From Gracilimonas sp034520725 (lineage in GTDB: Bacteria; Bacteroidota; Rhodothermia; Balneolales; Balneolaceae), in assembly GCA_034520725.1 (NCBI GenBank), contig JAXHNH010000024.1, positions 1 to 64,000 of the forward strand: a stretch of 64,000 bases of DNA, in the 5' to 3' direction. This document shows, in pieces, positions 24,734-33,941 of this stretch. Under the pieces are notes generated by a model. That model did not search any database. It saw only the letters and a program-made list of their open reading frames with translations, and was not told where the DNA came from. How positions within the stretch are numbered: the stretch's first letter is position 1; each line of letters starts with the position of its first letter. The translations under genes were made by a program, and so were the position numbers.

Positions 24734-25891
24734 TCATCGAAGTAGCAGCTTGGCTATAGTGCTAAGCTGCATGTTCGTTGTACCCTCGTAGATCTTACCG
24801 ATCTTAGAATCACGGTAATATTTCTCTACGGGATATTCTTTCACATATCCGTAACCTCCGAAGAGATCTACTGCCTGAGAGCTGACACTTTCTGCAACCT
24901 CTGAGCTGTAGAACTTGGCCATAGCGGCTTCTTTCAGGAAGTTTTGCCCTGCCATTTTCTTTCTAGCGGCATTATAAACCAATAATCTGGCGGTTTCAAT
25001 ATCAGTTGCCATTCTTGCAAGCTGAAACTGAACGCCCTGGAACTCTCCAATGGCCTTGCCAAACTGCTTACGCTCCTGTACATATGCCAGAGCTGCATCA
25101 AAAGCGCCCTGCGCAATACCGATCATTTGAGCACCGATACCAACGCGACCTTCATTCAAGGTTTCGATGGCAACCTTATATCCTTTACCAACTTCACCTA
25201 ATACATTCTCTTTGGGTACGCGCACATCTTCAAGTAAGATCTCGCAGGTTGAACTGGCTCTAATACCAAGTTTATTTTCTTTTTTCGCAATTGAAAAACC
25301 ATCCATTCCGCGCTCAACCACAAATGCTGTAATTCCTTTATATCCTGCATCAGGATCAACAGTAGCCATGACCAGGAAGATATCTGCTTCATTTGCGTTG
25401 GTGATCCATAGTTTTGCGCCGTTTAGCACAAAATCGTCACCGTCTTCCTTTGCTGTTGCTTTGAGTGCAAAAGCATCACTTCCTGAACCGGCTTCAGACA
25501 AGCAGTATGCACCTACTTTTTCAGTCGCCAATTGTGGTAAATATTTATCCTTCAAGTGATCTGAAGCAAAATTCACAAAAGCATTATTAACGAGCGTATT
25601 TTGAACATCCATGAATACACCGGCAGAAGCATCCACTCTTGAGATCTGTTCGATAGCAACAATAGACATCATAAACGTACCGCCACCACCTGAATACTTC
25701 TCAGGAATATCGATACCCATTAAACCCATTTCAAAAAATTGTTTTACAAGGTCCGGATCAAGTTTTGCTTTCTCATCCATCTCTTCAACCAAGGGTTTGA
25801 TCGAAGCTTCCGCAAAATCAGCCGCAGCATCCTTTAACATTTGTTCGTCTTCGGTAAGCTGAGTTAGTGGTGCAATTAATTGATCCGTCAT
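24734..25891 (-). CDS. Acyl-CoA dehydrogenase (short/branched-chain type)
   Basis: 385 aa, the normal length. This FAD flavoprotein catalyses alpha,beta-dehydrogenation of acyl-CoA in fatty-acid or branched-chain amino-acid breakdown, passing electrons to ETF. Signatures are YCLSEAGSGSDAFAL (ACADS_1; substrate/FAD contacts), ITNANEADIFLVMATV, and QAVDLFGGYGYVKEYPVEKYYRDSKIGKIYEGTTNMQL, with the catalytic Glu in IYEGT. RKQFGKAIGEFQGVQFQLA is the helical C-domain FAD contact. It is transcribed divergently from mutAB, 172 bp away, sharing a region with an inverted repeat. A role in making propionyl- or methylmalonyl-linked acyl-CoA intermediates fits, but the substrate cannot be fixed from sequence. 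Confidence 0.93.
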   Translation of the reverse strand: MTDQLIAPLTQLTEDEQMLKDAAADFAEASIKPLVEEMDEKAKLDPDLVKQFFEMGLMGIDIPEKYSGGGGTFMMSIVAIEQISRVDASAGVFMDVQNTLVNNAFVNFASDHLKDKYLPQLATEKVGAYCLSEAGSGSDAFALKATAKEDGDDFVLNGAKLWITNANEADIFLVMATVDPDAGYKGITAFVVERGMDGFSIAKKENKLGIRASSTCEILLEDVRVPKENVLGEVGKGYKVAIETLNEGRVGIGAQMIGIAQGAFDAALAYVQERKQFGKAIGEFQGVQFQLARMATDIETARLLVYNAARKKMAGQNFLKEAAMAKFYSSEVAESVSSQAVDLFGGYGYVKEYPVEKYYRDSKIGKIYEGTTNMQLSTIAKLLLR

Positions 25892-25961
25892 GTGCTTCTA
25901 AGTACTTCTTTATTATAGTTCATGTGAGTAGGGGCAGGAATATACAAATTGTAAGCGCTTT

Positions 25962-26002
25962 TTTACTAATCAAAACGGTATTTTTTAACACCGGTTAGTA
26001 AA
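25962..26002. promoter_or_regulatory. Candidate operator: 10-bp inverted repeat between acyl-CoA dehydrogenase and mutA
   Basis: TTTACTAATC (25962-25971) and GGTTAGTAAA (25993-26002) are inverted copies with 9 of 10 matches. They are centred 31 bp apart, about three helical turns, in the 172-bp divergent promoter region. ACGGT / ACCGG lie just inside the arms. The spacing suits a dimer of dimers on one DNA face, as in TetR-type regulators of acyl-CoA genes. The regulator is not in this window. Confidence 0.5.
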
Positions 26003-26063
26003 GAACTTCTGACCTCTTTATTTTACAAGCCTAGAATCAATCCCAACACTCAACCTGTTAATT

Positions 26064-27470
26064 TTGAAAGATCTGAATTTCGAGGACGAACTTAATTTTG
26101 ACGAGTTTCCTCCGGTATCAACTGAAAAATGGGAAGAAGTAATCCAAAAAGACCTCAAGGGTAAAGACTATAAAGAAACGCTTCGGTGGGATACCGGCGA
26201 AGGTTTTGAAATTCTTCCATTTTACCGAACCGAGGATCTCAATAAGCTGAAGCATTCAGCTGAACCTTTGACAGGCTCCGGCAACTGGAGTGTTCTTGAG
26301 ATCATTGAAGATGCCGAGCTTTCTGAGGCAAATAAACTAGCCCTTCAAGCGCTTGAAAATGGCGCCAGTGGACTTGATCTTAGGTTGAATTCAGGTCGAA
26401 TTACATCAAAAGATGACCTCCTATCTCTGTTTGAGAACATCCAGATAGATATCATTACCATTGTTTTCGGCCCCTCTGTCTCTTCTCCTGAAGTCATTAA
26501 TTGGGTAAATGAGATCATATCTGACCGTGACCTGAACACCGAATCTCTTGACATCCATTTTCCAGCTGATGTTTTCAGCCTTGCTGTTGTAAATGAAAAA
26601 CTTCCAACAAAAGAACGATTCGACAGCTATACCAAAAAACTTAATACTGATTACGGATCAATACTGATCGATACGTCTGCCTATACAAATGCAGGGGCGA
26701 GTTTAGTTCAACAGTTAGCTTTTGCACTGTCAGCCGGAAATGAATATCTGGGATCAGCCCCCGAATTGGCTACATCACTCTCATTCAGATTTGCAACCGG
26801 AACACTCTACTTTCCTGAGATAGCAAAATACAGAGCCTTTCGGCTGCTTTGGGATCAGGTTCTGAATGAATACGAAGTTTCAAACAGCAGTGTTAAGATC
26901 CTATCGGAAACCACATTATGGAATAAAGCACAGAACGATCCCTATACTAATTTACTCAGGGCAACAACGGAAGCCATGTCTGCCGCAGTAGGTGGGTGTA
27001 ATGGTGTAAGTGTTCATAGATTTGATGAACACTTTAATGAGCATACCGCTTTCGCCTCGCGGATCGCCAGAAATACACAGTTAATTCTTCAGGAAGAAGC
27101 TTACCTGAGTAAAGTTTCTGACCCCGGTGCAGGCTCTTATTATATTGAAGTTTTAACAGAAGAAATGGCTGAAAAAAGCTGGAAGCTTTTCCAGGAGATA
27201 GAAGCCAAAGATGGTTTTTATGAATGCCTAAAGTCAGGTTATATTCAGGAATTGATCTCAGAATCTCGCAATAAAAAGATCAAGGCTTACAAAGAAGAGA
27301 AAAAAACCTTGATCGGGGTTAACAAGTATCAACCTGAGGAGGAGACTGATATTTCATTCGTTGAGACCCAAAAGCATGAAGTATCTTCAAAAGAATCCGG
27401 TGATATGATCGAGATCACACCTATTAAACCTTTGCATCTTGAAGCTGAACTCAAAAAGGGAGACGCGTAA
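26064..27470 (+). CDS. mutA: Methylmalonyl-CoA mutase, small subunit
   Basis: 468 aa from TTG 26064 (MKDLNFEDELNFDEFPP). An MM_CoA_mutase TIM barrel without the C-terminal cobalamin domain. Recognisable are PVSTEKWEEVIQKDLKGKDY (start of the family), FRFATGTLYFPEIAKYRAFRLLWDQV, TSLLRATTEAMSAAVGGCNGVSVHRFD and FASRIARNTQLILQEEAYLSKVSDPGAGSYYIE. The small subunit is catalytically silent and supports the large one. Many small subunits are about 600 aa and keep a degenerate B12 fold; here the protein stops after the linker. The stop overlaps the mutB start as TAATG, so the two are translationally coupled. Confidence 0.92.
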   Translation: MKDLNFEDELNFDEFPPVSTEKWEEVIQKDLKGKDYKETLRWDTGEGFEILPFYRTEDLNKLKHSAEPLTGSGNWSVLEIIEDAELSEANKLALQALENGASGLDLRLNSGRITSKDDLLSLFENIQIDIITIVFGPSVSSPEVINWVNEIISDRDLNTESLDIHFPADVFSLAVVNEKLPTKERFDSYTKKLNTDYGSILIDTSAYTNAGASLVQQLAFALSAGNEYLGSAPELATSLSFRFATGTLYFPEIAKYRAFRLLWDQVLNEYEVSNSSVKILSETTLWNKAQNDPYTNLLRATTEAMSAAVGGCNGVSVHRFDEHFNEHTAFASRIARNTQLILQEEAYLSKVSDPGAGSYYIEVLTEEMAEKSWKLFQEIEAKDGFYECLKSGYIQELISESRNKKIKAYKEEKKTLIGVNKYQPEEETDISFVETQKHEVSSKESGDMIEITPIKPLHLEAELKKGDA

Positions 27471-29617
27471 TGAAAAAGGATTTCTCAAAAATTGATCTGA
27501 AGTTAAACGGTTCAACCCGAAAAGAGTCAACTAATAAAAACGAATGGAATACCGCTGAGCAAATTCCTGTGAAGCCTCATTTCTCAAAGGAGGATATTGA
27601 ATCATTGGAACACCTTGAGTATGCTGCGGGTATCCCTCCTTATCTGAGGGGGCCTTACTCTACCATGTATGCCGTGCGACCATGGACCGTAAGGCAGTAT
27701 GCCGGGTTCTCCACTGCAGAGGATTCAAACGCCTTCTATCGTCGCAACCTGGCGGCTGGTCAGCGCGGACTTTCCGTTGCTTTCGACCTCGCCACACACC
27801 GCGGTTATGATTCCGATCACCCGCGAGTTTCCGGAGATGTCGGTAAAGCCGGTGTGGCTATAGATTCAGTGGAAGACATGAAGATACTCTTCGATCAAAT
27901 TCCATTGGATAAGATGTCTGTATCCATGACCATGAACGGTGCGGTACTTCCGGTTATGGCCTTTTACATAGTTGCTGCTGAAGAACAGGGTGTTTCCCCT
28001 GAAAAACTTTCCGGAACTATTCAGAATGATATTTTAAAGGAATTCATGGTTCGTAATACCTATATCTATCCACCGGTACCTTCCATGAAGATCATCGGAG
28101 ATATCTTTGAATATACTTCTCAAAACATGCCCCGCTTCAACTCTATTTCTGTAAGCGGTTACCACATGCAGGAAGCGGGAGCTACATCGGATATTGAACT
28201 TGCCTATACCCTTGCAGATGGACTCCAATATTTAAAAACAGGCATTGAAGCGGGAATGGACGTTGATGAATTCGCCCCTCGAATCTCTTTCTTCTGGGGT
28301 ATTGGAATGAACCACTTCATGGAGATCGCTAAGATGCGTGCGGCCCGGCTTTTATGGGCTAAGATCGTGAAGTCCTTCAACCCGAAAAATCCAAAATCAC
28401 TGTCGCTCAGAACGCATTCACAAACTTCGGGATGGAGCCTTACCGAACAGGATCCTTATAATAATGTAGCAAGAACAACCATTGAAGCATTGGCTGCAGC
28501 GCTGGGTCACACACAATCTCTGCACACGAACGCTTTGGATGAAGCCATCGCCTTACCAACCGATTTCTCGGCCCGTATCGCACGTAATACCCAGATCTTC
28601 CTGCAGGAAGAAACCGGAATCACTAACGCAGTGGATCCATGGGCAGGTTCTTATTATGTGGAATATCTCACAGATAAGATCGCACGCCGGGCATGGACAC
28701 TGATCGGTGAGGTTGAAGAACTTGGTGGGATGGCTAAAGCCATTGAAACCGGAGTTCCAAAAATGAGGATCGAAGAGGCAGCCGCCCGTAAACAGGCCCG
28801 CATCGACTCAGGAAAAGACACCATTGTAGGGATCAACAAGTATGTAACTGATGAAAAATCAGATATTGACATCCTTGAAGTTGATAACGATAAGGTTAGA
28901 AAATCACAGATAGAAAGGCTCAATAAAACGAAAGCTGATCGGGATGACGATAAAGTTCAGCAGAGTCTGGACAAAATCACCAAGTGTGCCGAAACCGGAG
29001 AGGGAAATTTATTAGCTTTAGCCGTTGATGCTGCCCGTGAAAGAGCCACTCTTGGCGAGATCTCTGATGCCATGGAGGAAGCTTTCGGGCGCTATAAAGC
29101 AACCATAAAATCAATTTCAGGCGTGTATTCTTCAGAATTAAAGGATGATGAGCAATTTAAGGCCGCGCTGAAACGTGCCGATGAATTTGCTGAGCTGGAC
29201 GGTCGCCGACCACGGATCATGGTGGCCAAAATGGGTCAGGATGGTCACGACCGCGGAGCCAAAGTGATCTCAACAAGTTTTGCAGATCTTGGCTTTGATG
29301 TGGATATCGGGCCTCTGTTCCAAACTCCTGAAGAAGCAGCGCGACAGGCTGTCGAAAATGACGTGCATATACTGGGAGTCTCAAGCCTTGCAGGTGGCCA
29401 TAAAACACTGGTGCCTCAGGTGATCGAGGAATTGAAAAAATATGACCGAGAAGACATTATGGTGATTGCCGGTGGCGTTATCCCTCAGCAGGATTACGAT
29501 TTCTTGTATAAAACCGGCGTTACTGCGGTATTCGGTCCGGGAACTGTGATTCCCAAAGCTGCCAAACAAATCCTGGATGTGCTTATAGAAAATTATGCGG
29601 ATGCTTCTGATCAATAA
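27470..29617 (+). CDS. mutB: Methylmalonyl-CoA mutase, large (catalytic) subunit
   Basis: 715 aa, full length. It interconverts (R)-methylmalonyl-CoA and succinyl-CoA using adenosylcobalamin. The barrel (about 30-560) has YSTMYAVRPWTVRQYAGFSTAEDSN, AFDLATHRGYDSD, SVSMTMNGAVLPVMAFYIVAAEEQG, SGYHMQEAGAT and RTHSQTSGWSLTEQDPYNN. The C-terminal B12 domain (about 580-710) has VAKMGQDGHDRGAKVI, with the cobalt-ligating H593 of DxHxxG, then GVSSLAGGHKTLVP and AGGVIPQQDYDFL. It is coupled to mutA upstream and followed 33 nt later by meaB, the usual functional set. With epimerase (63594) and acyl-CoA dehydrogenase (24734) it forms a propionate/branched-chain route. Confidence 0.97.
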   Translation: MKKDFSKIDLKLNGSTRKESTNKNEWNTAEQIPVKPHFSKEDIESLEHLEYAAGIPPYLRGPYSTMYAVRPWTVRQYAGFSTAEDSNAFYRRNLAAGQRGLSVAFDLATHRGYDSDHPRVSGDVGKAGVAIDSVEDMKILFDQIPLDKMSVSMTMNGAVLPVMAFYIVAAEEQGVSPEKLSGTIQNDILKEFMVRNTYIYPPVPSMKIIGDIFEYTSQNMPRFNSISVSGYHMQEAGATSDIELAYTLADGLQYLKTGIEAGMDVDEFAPRISFFWGIGMNHFMEIAKMRAARLLWAKIVKSFNPKNPKSLSLRTHSQTSGWSLTEQDPYNNVARTTIEALAAALGHTQSLHTNALDEAIALPTDFSARIARNTQIFLQEETGITNAVDPWAGSYYVEYLTDKIARRAWTLIGEVEELGGMAKAIETGVPKMRIEEAAARKQARIDSGKDTIVGINKYVTDEKSDIDILEVDNDKVRKSQIERLNKTKADRDDDKVQQSLDKITKCAETGEGNLLALAVDAARERATLGEISDAMEEAFGRYKATIKSISGVYSSELKDDEQFKAALKRADEFAELDGRRPRIMVAKMGQDGHDRGAKVISTSFADLGFDVDIGPLFQTPEEAARQAVENDVHILGVSSLAGGHKTLVPQVIEELKKYDREDIMVIAGGVIPQQDYDFLYKTGVTAVFGPGTVIPKAAKQILDVLIENYADASDQ

Positions 29618-29650
29618 GTCAATAAAAACGGATTGTAACTGGAGGTTAAC

Positions 29651-30643
29651 TTGAGCAGAAGTCTTCCTTCAAAAAAAGAATTCATTGACGGTATCCTATC
29701 CGGCAACCGAATGTTGCTGAGCCGGGCGATCACACTGATCGAGAGCACAAAAAAGGAGCACTATGAACTGGCACAGGAGATCGTTGAAGGCTGTCTGCCC
29801 CATGCCGGAAATTCCATTAGGATCGGCATCACCGGAGTGCCCGGAGTTGGCAAGAGTACCTTTATAGAAGCCTTTGGTAATCACGTTATTCAGGAAGAAG
29901 ATCGGTCACTGGCCGTATTGGCTGTAGACCCAAGCAGTTCCAGGACCAAAGGGAGTATCTTGGGCGATAAGACCCGTATGGATACCTTATCCAACAATCC
30001 AAAAGCATACATTCGTCCCACTCCTACTTCCGGTTCTTTGGGAGGTGTCGCTCAAAGTACTCGCGAGACCATCACGCTTTGCGAAGCAGCCGGTTTTGAT
30101 ACCATTTTGATAGAGACTGTTGGCGTTGGTCAATCAGAAACAGCTGTTCACTCTATGGTGGATTTCTTTTTATTGCTCATGCTAGCCGGTGCCGGTGATG
30201 AACTGCAGGGCATTAAACGCGGCATCATGGAGATGGCTGATGCTATAGCCATCAATAAAGCCGATACCGGAAATGAGAATGCTGCAAAACATGCAATGTC
30301 TGAATACAAAAACGCACTGCATCTCTTTCCTCCTACTGAGTCCGGATGGATACCAAAAGTGACCACTTGTTCCGCTTATCACAATAAAGGAATTGTTGAT
30401 GTGTGGGATATTATTGAAGAATATATCCGGCATACAAAAACCAAAGGCCACTTTGACAATAAAAGAAAACAGCAGGCGGTTTATTGGCTGGAAGAAAGCA
30501 TCAATCAGGAACTTCACAGAAGATTCTACCAGAACAAAGATCTGAAGCGCATGCTGCAATCCTATCGGGAACAGGTTCAGAAAGGTGAAGTTTCAACACA
30601 AAAAGCAGCTTCCATCCTTATCGAAAACTTTTTTAATAAATAA
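29651..30643 (+). CDS. meaB: MeaB/ArgK-family G-protein chaperone of methylmalonyl-CoA mutase
   Basis: 330 aa from TTG 29651, preceded by a clear GGAGG at 29641. A SIMIBI-class GTPase that gates cofactor loading and protects the B12 mutase. P-loop GVPGVGKST (63-71), switch region DPSSSRTKGSILGDKTRMDTLS, IRPTPTSGSLGGVAQSTRETI, Walker B ILIETVGVGQSE and NKAD for guanine recognition are all present. The C-terminal dimerisation arm (HRRFYQNKDLKRML) is complete. Placement directly behind mutAB fixes its role with the mutase and not with amino-acid transport, the older ArgK label. Confidence 0.95.
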   Translation: MSRSLPSKKEFIDGILSGNRMLLSRAITLIESTKKEHYELAQEIVEGCLPHAGNSIRIGITGVPGVGKSTFIEAFGNHVIQEEDRSLAVLAVDPSSSRTKGSILGDKTRMDTLSNNPKAYIRPTPTSGSLGGVAQSTRETITLCEAAGFDTILIETVGVGQSETAVHSMVDFFLLLMLAGAGDELQGIKRGIMEMADAIAINKADTGNENAAKHAMSEYKNALHLFPPTESGWIPKVTTCSAYHNKGIVDVWDIIEEYIRHTKTKGHFDNKRKQQAVYWLEESINQELHRRFYQNKDLKRMLQSYREQVQKGEVSTQKAASILIENFFNK

Positions 30644-30666
30644 TACCACACAGTTTTAACTCTGAT

Positions 30667-31652
30667 ATGATCATCAAAAACAAACTTTTCGCACTTGTAC
30701 TTTTAACTACCAGTTTGATACTTGGAGCCTGCGGCAGTGACTCCACACCTACTCCTGTTATACCTGATGAACCTGAACCAAACACAGAATTCGATCCGGT
30801 AGGTACTTCAAGTACCTTGGATTTTGCTACATGGAACCTCGAATGGTTTGGAGATACCAGCCGGGGTCCATCTAATGAAGAGTTACAGCTGGATAATGCA
30901 AGTTTTGTAATTTCAGGCCTCGATATGGACATATGGTCGGTTCAGGAAATAACGTCAACATCCCATTTCGATGACCTTTTGGATAGTCTTGAAGGCTATG
31001 AAGGAATTCTGGCTAATGCACGCATCGGTTCAAAAGTGACTCAGAATACTATGAGTGACTTTGGCAGGCAGTGAGCAAAAGGTTGGTCTTATTTATAAAT
31101 CTGGTCTGGTAACCGTGAATAGTGCTCAGGTTATTCTAACAGATTATGACCATGAGTTTGCGGGCCGCCCCCCAGTTGAAGTTCAGCTCACTGCAGCGGT
31201 AGATGGACAATCTGCTGATATTGTAGCAATCTTACTGCATGCCAAATGCTGTACAGATAATGAAGATTATGAACGAAAAGAAGCCGGAGCCATAGCTTTG
31301 AAGTCATATCTCGATACCACATGGCCTGATGCAAACGTCATTGTTTTCGGAGACTTCAATGATGACGTTGATACCTCTATATCTTCAGGTAGAGAGTCTG
31401 TTTACAAGGCTTTTGTAGACGATTCTACAAATTATACGTTTCCAACCAAGGAACTGTCTGATAACGGAATTTCATCAACTGTAAATTATCCTGATGTGAT
31501 CGATCATCACTTGAATTCAAATGAAATGTATTCATTTTACGTAACAGGCTCTGTGATGCTCGTTCCAGCCGGAAGATTATGTCAATAATTATGGAAATAC
31601 TACGAGTGATCACTATCCGGTTTTAACCCGTTATTCATTGACTCAGAATTGA
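30667..31652 (+). pseudogene. Endonuclease/exonuclease/phosphatase-family lipoprotein, two frameshifts
   Basis: MIIKNKLFALVLLTTSLILGACGSD is a lipoprotein signal (LGAC). The EEP fold follows: LDFATWNLEWFGD (catalytic Asn), IWSVQEI (Glu), GSEQKVGLIYKS, AILLHAKCCTD, ANVIVFGDFNDDVD (GDFND, catalytic Asp/Asn) and VIDHHLNS. The final SDHYPVLTRYS carries the catalytic Asp-His. One shift is needed near 31060 and one near 31566, where CCGGAAGATTATGTC continues in another frame to TGA at 31650-31652. All active-site motifs survive, so the indels are probably errors. Product: an outer-membrane-anchored or secreted phosphodiesterase/nuclease scavenging nucleotides or phosphate. The next plus-strand bases hold a short inverted repeat (GATCAGATG/CATCTGATC, 31663-31688) without a T-run. 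Confidence 0.8.
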
Positions 31653-31794
31653 TGTGATCCGATCAGATGTATATCCATCTGATCGATGATATTGACTCAG
31701 CGTGTTGTATTAAGATATGAAAAGGGTTTGGAAGTCTATACCAACGATCGGTCAGATGGGCTTGGAATATCACACCGGTAAAAGAAAACTAAGC

Positions 31795-32607
31795 TCAGTT
31801 CAGGTTTATATCAGCTTGAGAGCTAAAGCCAACTTCATCCTCAAATTTCTGATCACCGAAGGATTCTTCCATTTCAGCTCTGAGTTTTTGAATGGTCAAA
31901 CCACTGGTCAGTGCCCCGTTTCTGGCAATTGAGATACGCCCTGTTTCTTCAGAAACAACGATCACAAATACGTTATTGGACTCACTGATACCTACAGCCG
32001 CCCTGTGTCTTGTCCCGAATGAAGTAGAGATATTTGGGTTTTGCGAGATAGGCAGATAACAGCTTGCTGCTACAATCCGATTACCCCGAATCACGACCGC
32101 TCCATCATGGAGTGGAGTTTCTTTTTGGAAAATGGTAATCAATAATTCACTTCTGATCTCGGCACCAATATTGACTCCGGCATCTACTAAGTCCTGCAGC
32201 GATGAAGTTCTTGCAAATACAATTAGAGCTCCGGTTTTGTTCTTGGACATTTCCTTAACAGCATCTATCACTTCATCTATTGTATTATCGGAATTATTGG
32301 TCGTGAAAAAACGATCAAGACTCGTGTTCGTACCAAGCCGATAAAGCAATTTTCTGATTTCGGGTTGGAATAAAATGATCAGCGCAATGATACCCACATC
32401 CAGGATCTGACTAAGTATTGAATTCAGGGTTGTAAAACCTAATAATCCGATCACAACATTCAGGATCACAACAAACAATATTCCCAGTCCAGCCTGAATA
32501 GCGAACGTACCCTTCACCCATCGGTACAGATATACCAATACGAGCGCTATAATTAGCGTCTCGGCAAAATCTTTAATTCCGAATTCGAGAAAACCGATCG
32601 GGAACAA
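31795..32607 (-). CDS. cdaA: Diadenylate cyclase CdaA (c-di-AMP synthase)
   Basis: 270 aa. Three membrane helices in the first ~85 residues (AETLIIALVLVYLYRWV, AIQAGLGILFVVILNVVIGLLGF, IGIIALIILFQ) precede the DAC domain. Catalytic motifs are DGA at 168-170 (TPLHDGAVVIRG) and RHR at 200-202 (GTRHRAAVGISE); VIVVSEETGRIS closes the fold. It condenses two ATP to c-di-AMP at the inner membrane; in other bacteria c-di-AMP controls potassium/osmolyte transport and wall homeostasis. It lies 15 nt downstream of folP in the same direction, an association common in Bacteroidota. No CdaR- or GlmM-like partner is adjacent. The only intact gene among five neighbours (30.7-35.2 kb). Confidence 0.95.
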   Translation of the reverse strand: MFPIGFLEFGIKDFAETLIIALVLVYLYRWVKGTFAIQAGLGILFVVILNVVIGLLGFTTLNSILSQILDVGIIALIILFQPEIRKLLYRLGTNTSLDRFFTTNNSDNTIDEVIDAVKEMSKNKTGALIVFARTSSLQDLVDAGVNIGAEIRSELLITIFQKETPLHDGAVVIRGNRIVAASCYLPISQNPNISTSFGTRHRAAVGISESNNVFVIVVSEETGRISIARNGALTSGLTIQKLRAEMEESFGDQKFEDEVGFSSQADINLN

Positions 32608-32622
32608 AGGTGCTCCTTTATG

Positions 32623-33455
32623 TTATTGTTGGGATTTAATTGCGTTGAATATACGAATAGAATCGGAAGCTTCCTCTACATCATGAACTCTTAGTATATT
32701 AGCCCCCTTCATAAGTGCATGATAATGTAAAGCTATGGTTCCGGCTACACGTCCGTCTGTTGGCCGCCCATTCAAAATAGTACCTATCATTGATTTTCGG
32801 GAAGCCCCTATTAATATAGGTAAATCAAATTTTTTAAATATCTCAAGACCTTCAATTAATTTAAGGTTATGCTGCAGCGTTTTTCCAAATCCTATACCCG
32901 GATCAAGCATGATCTTGTGCACCCCTTTAGTTCTCAAAACTTCGAGCTTTTCTTCAAAGAAGCTGAATATATCTTTCACTACATCGTCATACTGTGGATC
33001 CTTCTGCATGTTTTTTGGATCTCCCAGAGAATGCATCAACACATATCCGGCTCCAAATTCTGCACAAAGGTCCGCAAATTTGGGTTCTTTTTGCAGGCCA
33101 CTCACGTCATTTACTATGTGTACCCCATTCTCCAAAGCAGCTTTAGCAACTTCAAATTTTGTAGTATCTATCGAAAATCTCAACGTCTTCAAATACAGGT
33201 ATCGCCTTTTGCAATGAGAGGTATAACCCGGTCTAATTCCTCCTGAACGGGTACGGGATCTGATCCCGGCCTGGTAGATTCTCCCCCAATATCTATGATA
33301 TCAGCCCCGTGCTTAATCATGATGTGGATACGATCAAGAGCCCTGTCCACGTCTAAATATTTACCACCATCGCTGAATGAGTCAGGAGTCGCATTCAGTA
33401 TGCCCATAACTTTAGGGCCACCGGTGATATTTAAGTAGGATTCTTTCTTTGGCAA
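32623..33455 (-). pseudogene. folP: Dihydropteroate synthase (folP), two homopolymer insertions
   Basis: The N-terminal part reads KVMGILNATPDSFSDGGKY, then GADIIDIGGESTRPGSDPVPVQEELDRVIPLI. The rest (from about 33177) reads SIDTTKFEVAKAALENGVHIVNDVSGL, LMDPGIGFGKTLQHNLKLI, LPILIGASRKSMIG and RVAGTIALHYHALMKGANILRVHD. These are all the DHPS motifs for pterin-diphosphate and pABA. Removing one G in the CC pair at 33205-33206 and one A in the AAAA at 33174-33177 (plus-strand letters) restores IAKAIPVFEDVEISIDTT. The length (833 nt = 831 + 2) agrees. The gene is normally essential for folate synthesis, so assembly error is far more likely than loss. The start is TTG at 33455 as written; a TGA lies nine codons upstream. 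Confidence 0.9.
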
Positions 33456-33481
33456 ATAATCAGCTTTTAGATCGGTTCAGA

Positions 33482-33818
33482 CTACCAGTTCTCAACCAGC
33501 TTGTCTTTCTTGTCTTCTACCTCAGCCCACTCATCTGCATCTTCTAATGCATCCTGTGTTTCATTGATGATTCGATCAGCCCAGGTTTCAGCAAGACGCT
33601 CGTTAAGATCAATGTAATCTTCCCATTTTTCAGGTACTTCATCATCCGGATAGATAGCTTCTACGGGACATTCAGATACACATGCGTCACAGTCGATGCA
33701 CTCCATTGGATCTATAGTCAAAAAATTTGGTCCTTCGCGGAAATGCATCCACGGGGCAAACAGCCGCGCAGTTTGTATATTTACATTGAATACATGGTTC
33801 AGTTACAACGTATGCCAT
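33482..33818 (-). pseudogene. 7Fe/8Fe-type ferredoxin with C-terminal extension, one extra base
   Basis: From ATG 33818: MAYVVTEPCIQCKYTNCAAVCPVDAF, then after removing one base of the AAA at 33742-33744 it continues REGPNFLTIDPMECIDCDACVSECPVEAIYPDDEVPEKW. The N-terminal cluster motif is CIQCKYTNCAAVCP (3Fe-4S or 4Fe-4S); the second is CIDCDACVSECP (4Fe-4S). The acidic/helical extension to LVENW is typical of FdxA-like ferredoxins. Length 337 nt = 336 + 1 confirms a single insertion. Cytosolic electron carrier. It ends 27 nt upstream of the folP start and is probably cotranscribed with folP-cdaA. Confidence 0.9.
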
Positions 33819-33941
33819 ATTATATAGTCTGTTTTTTCAATAATGGGTAAATTTTCGCAGATTGGAATATCCCTTCACTTTAGGACAGATGCAATCTTTA
33901 TAGCATTTTAGAAATGCTTTTTTTGGCATACCGTTCCAGAA

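Noticed and set aside
25167..25559. 130-codon plus-strand frame within the acyl-CoA dehydrogenase
   Set aside because: Shadow of a clearly conserved minus-strand enzyme; Ser/Phe-rich, no motif.
31663..31688. Terminator after the EEP lipoprotein (GATCAGATG/CATCTGATC)
   Set aside because: The stem is perfect but no T-run follows on either strand; kept only as an inverted repeat.
32735..33217. 160-codon plus-strand frame across folP
   Set aside because: Antisense shadow of the dihydropteroate synthase; the minus-strand motifs are decisive.
33903..33924. Terminator GCATTT TAG AAATGC followed by T7 on the plus strand
   Set aside because: Both flanking genes are on the minus strand and no plus-strand transcript ends here; may be chance.
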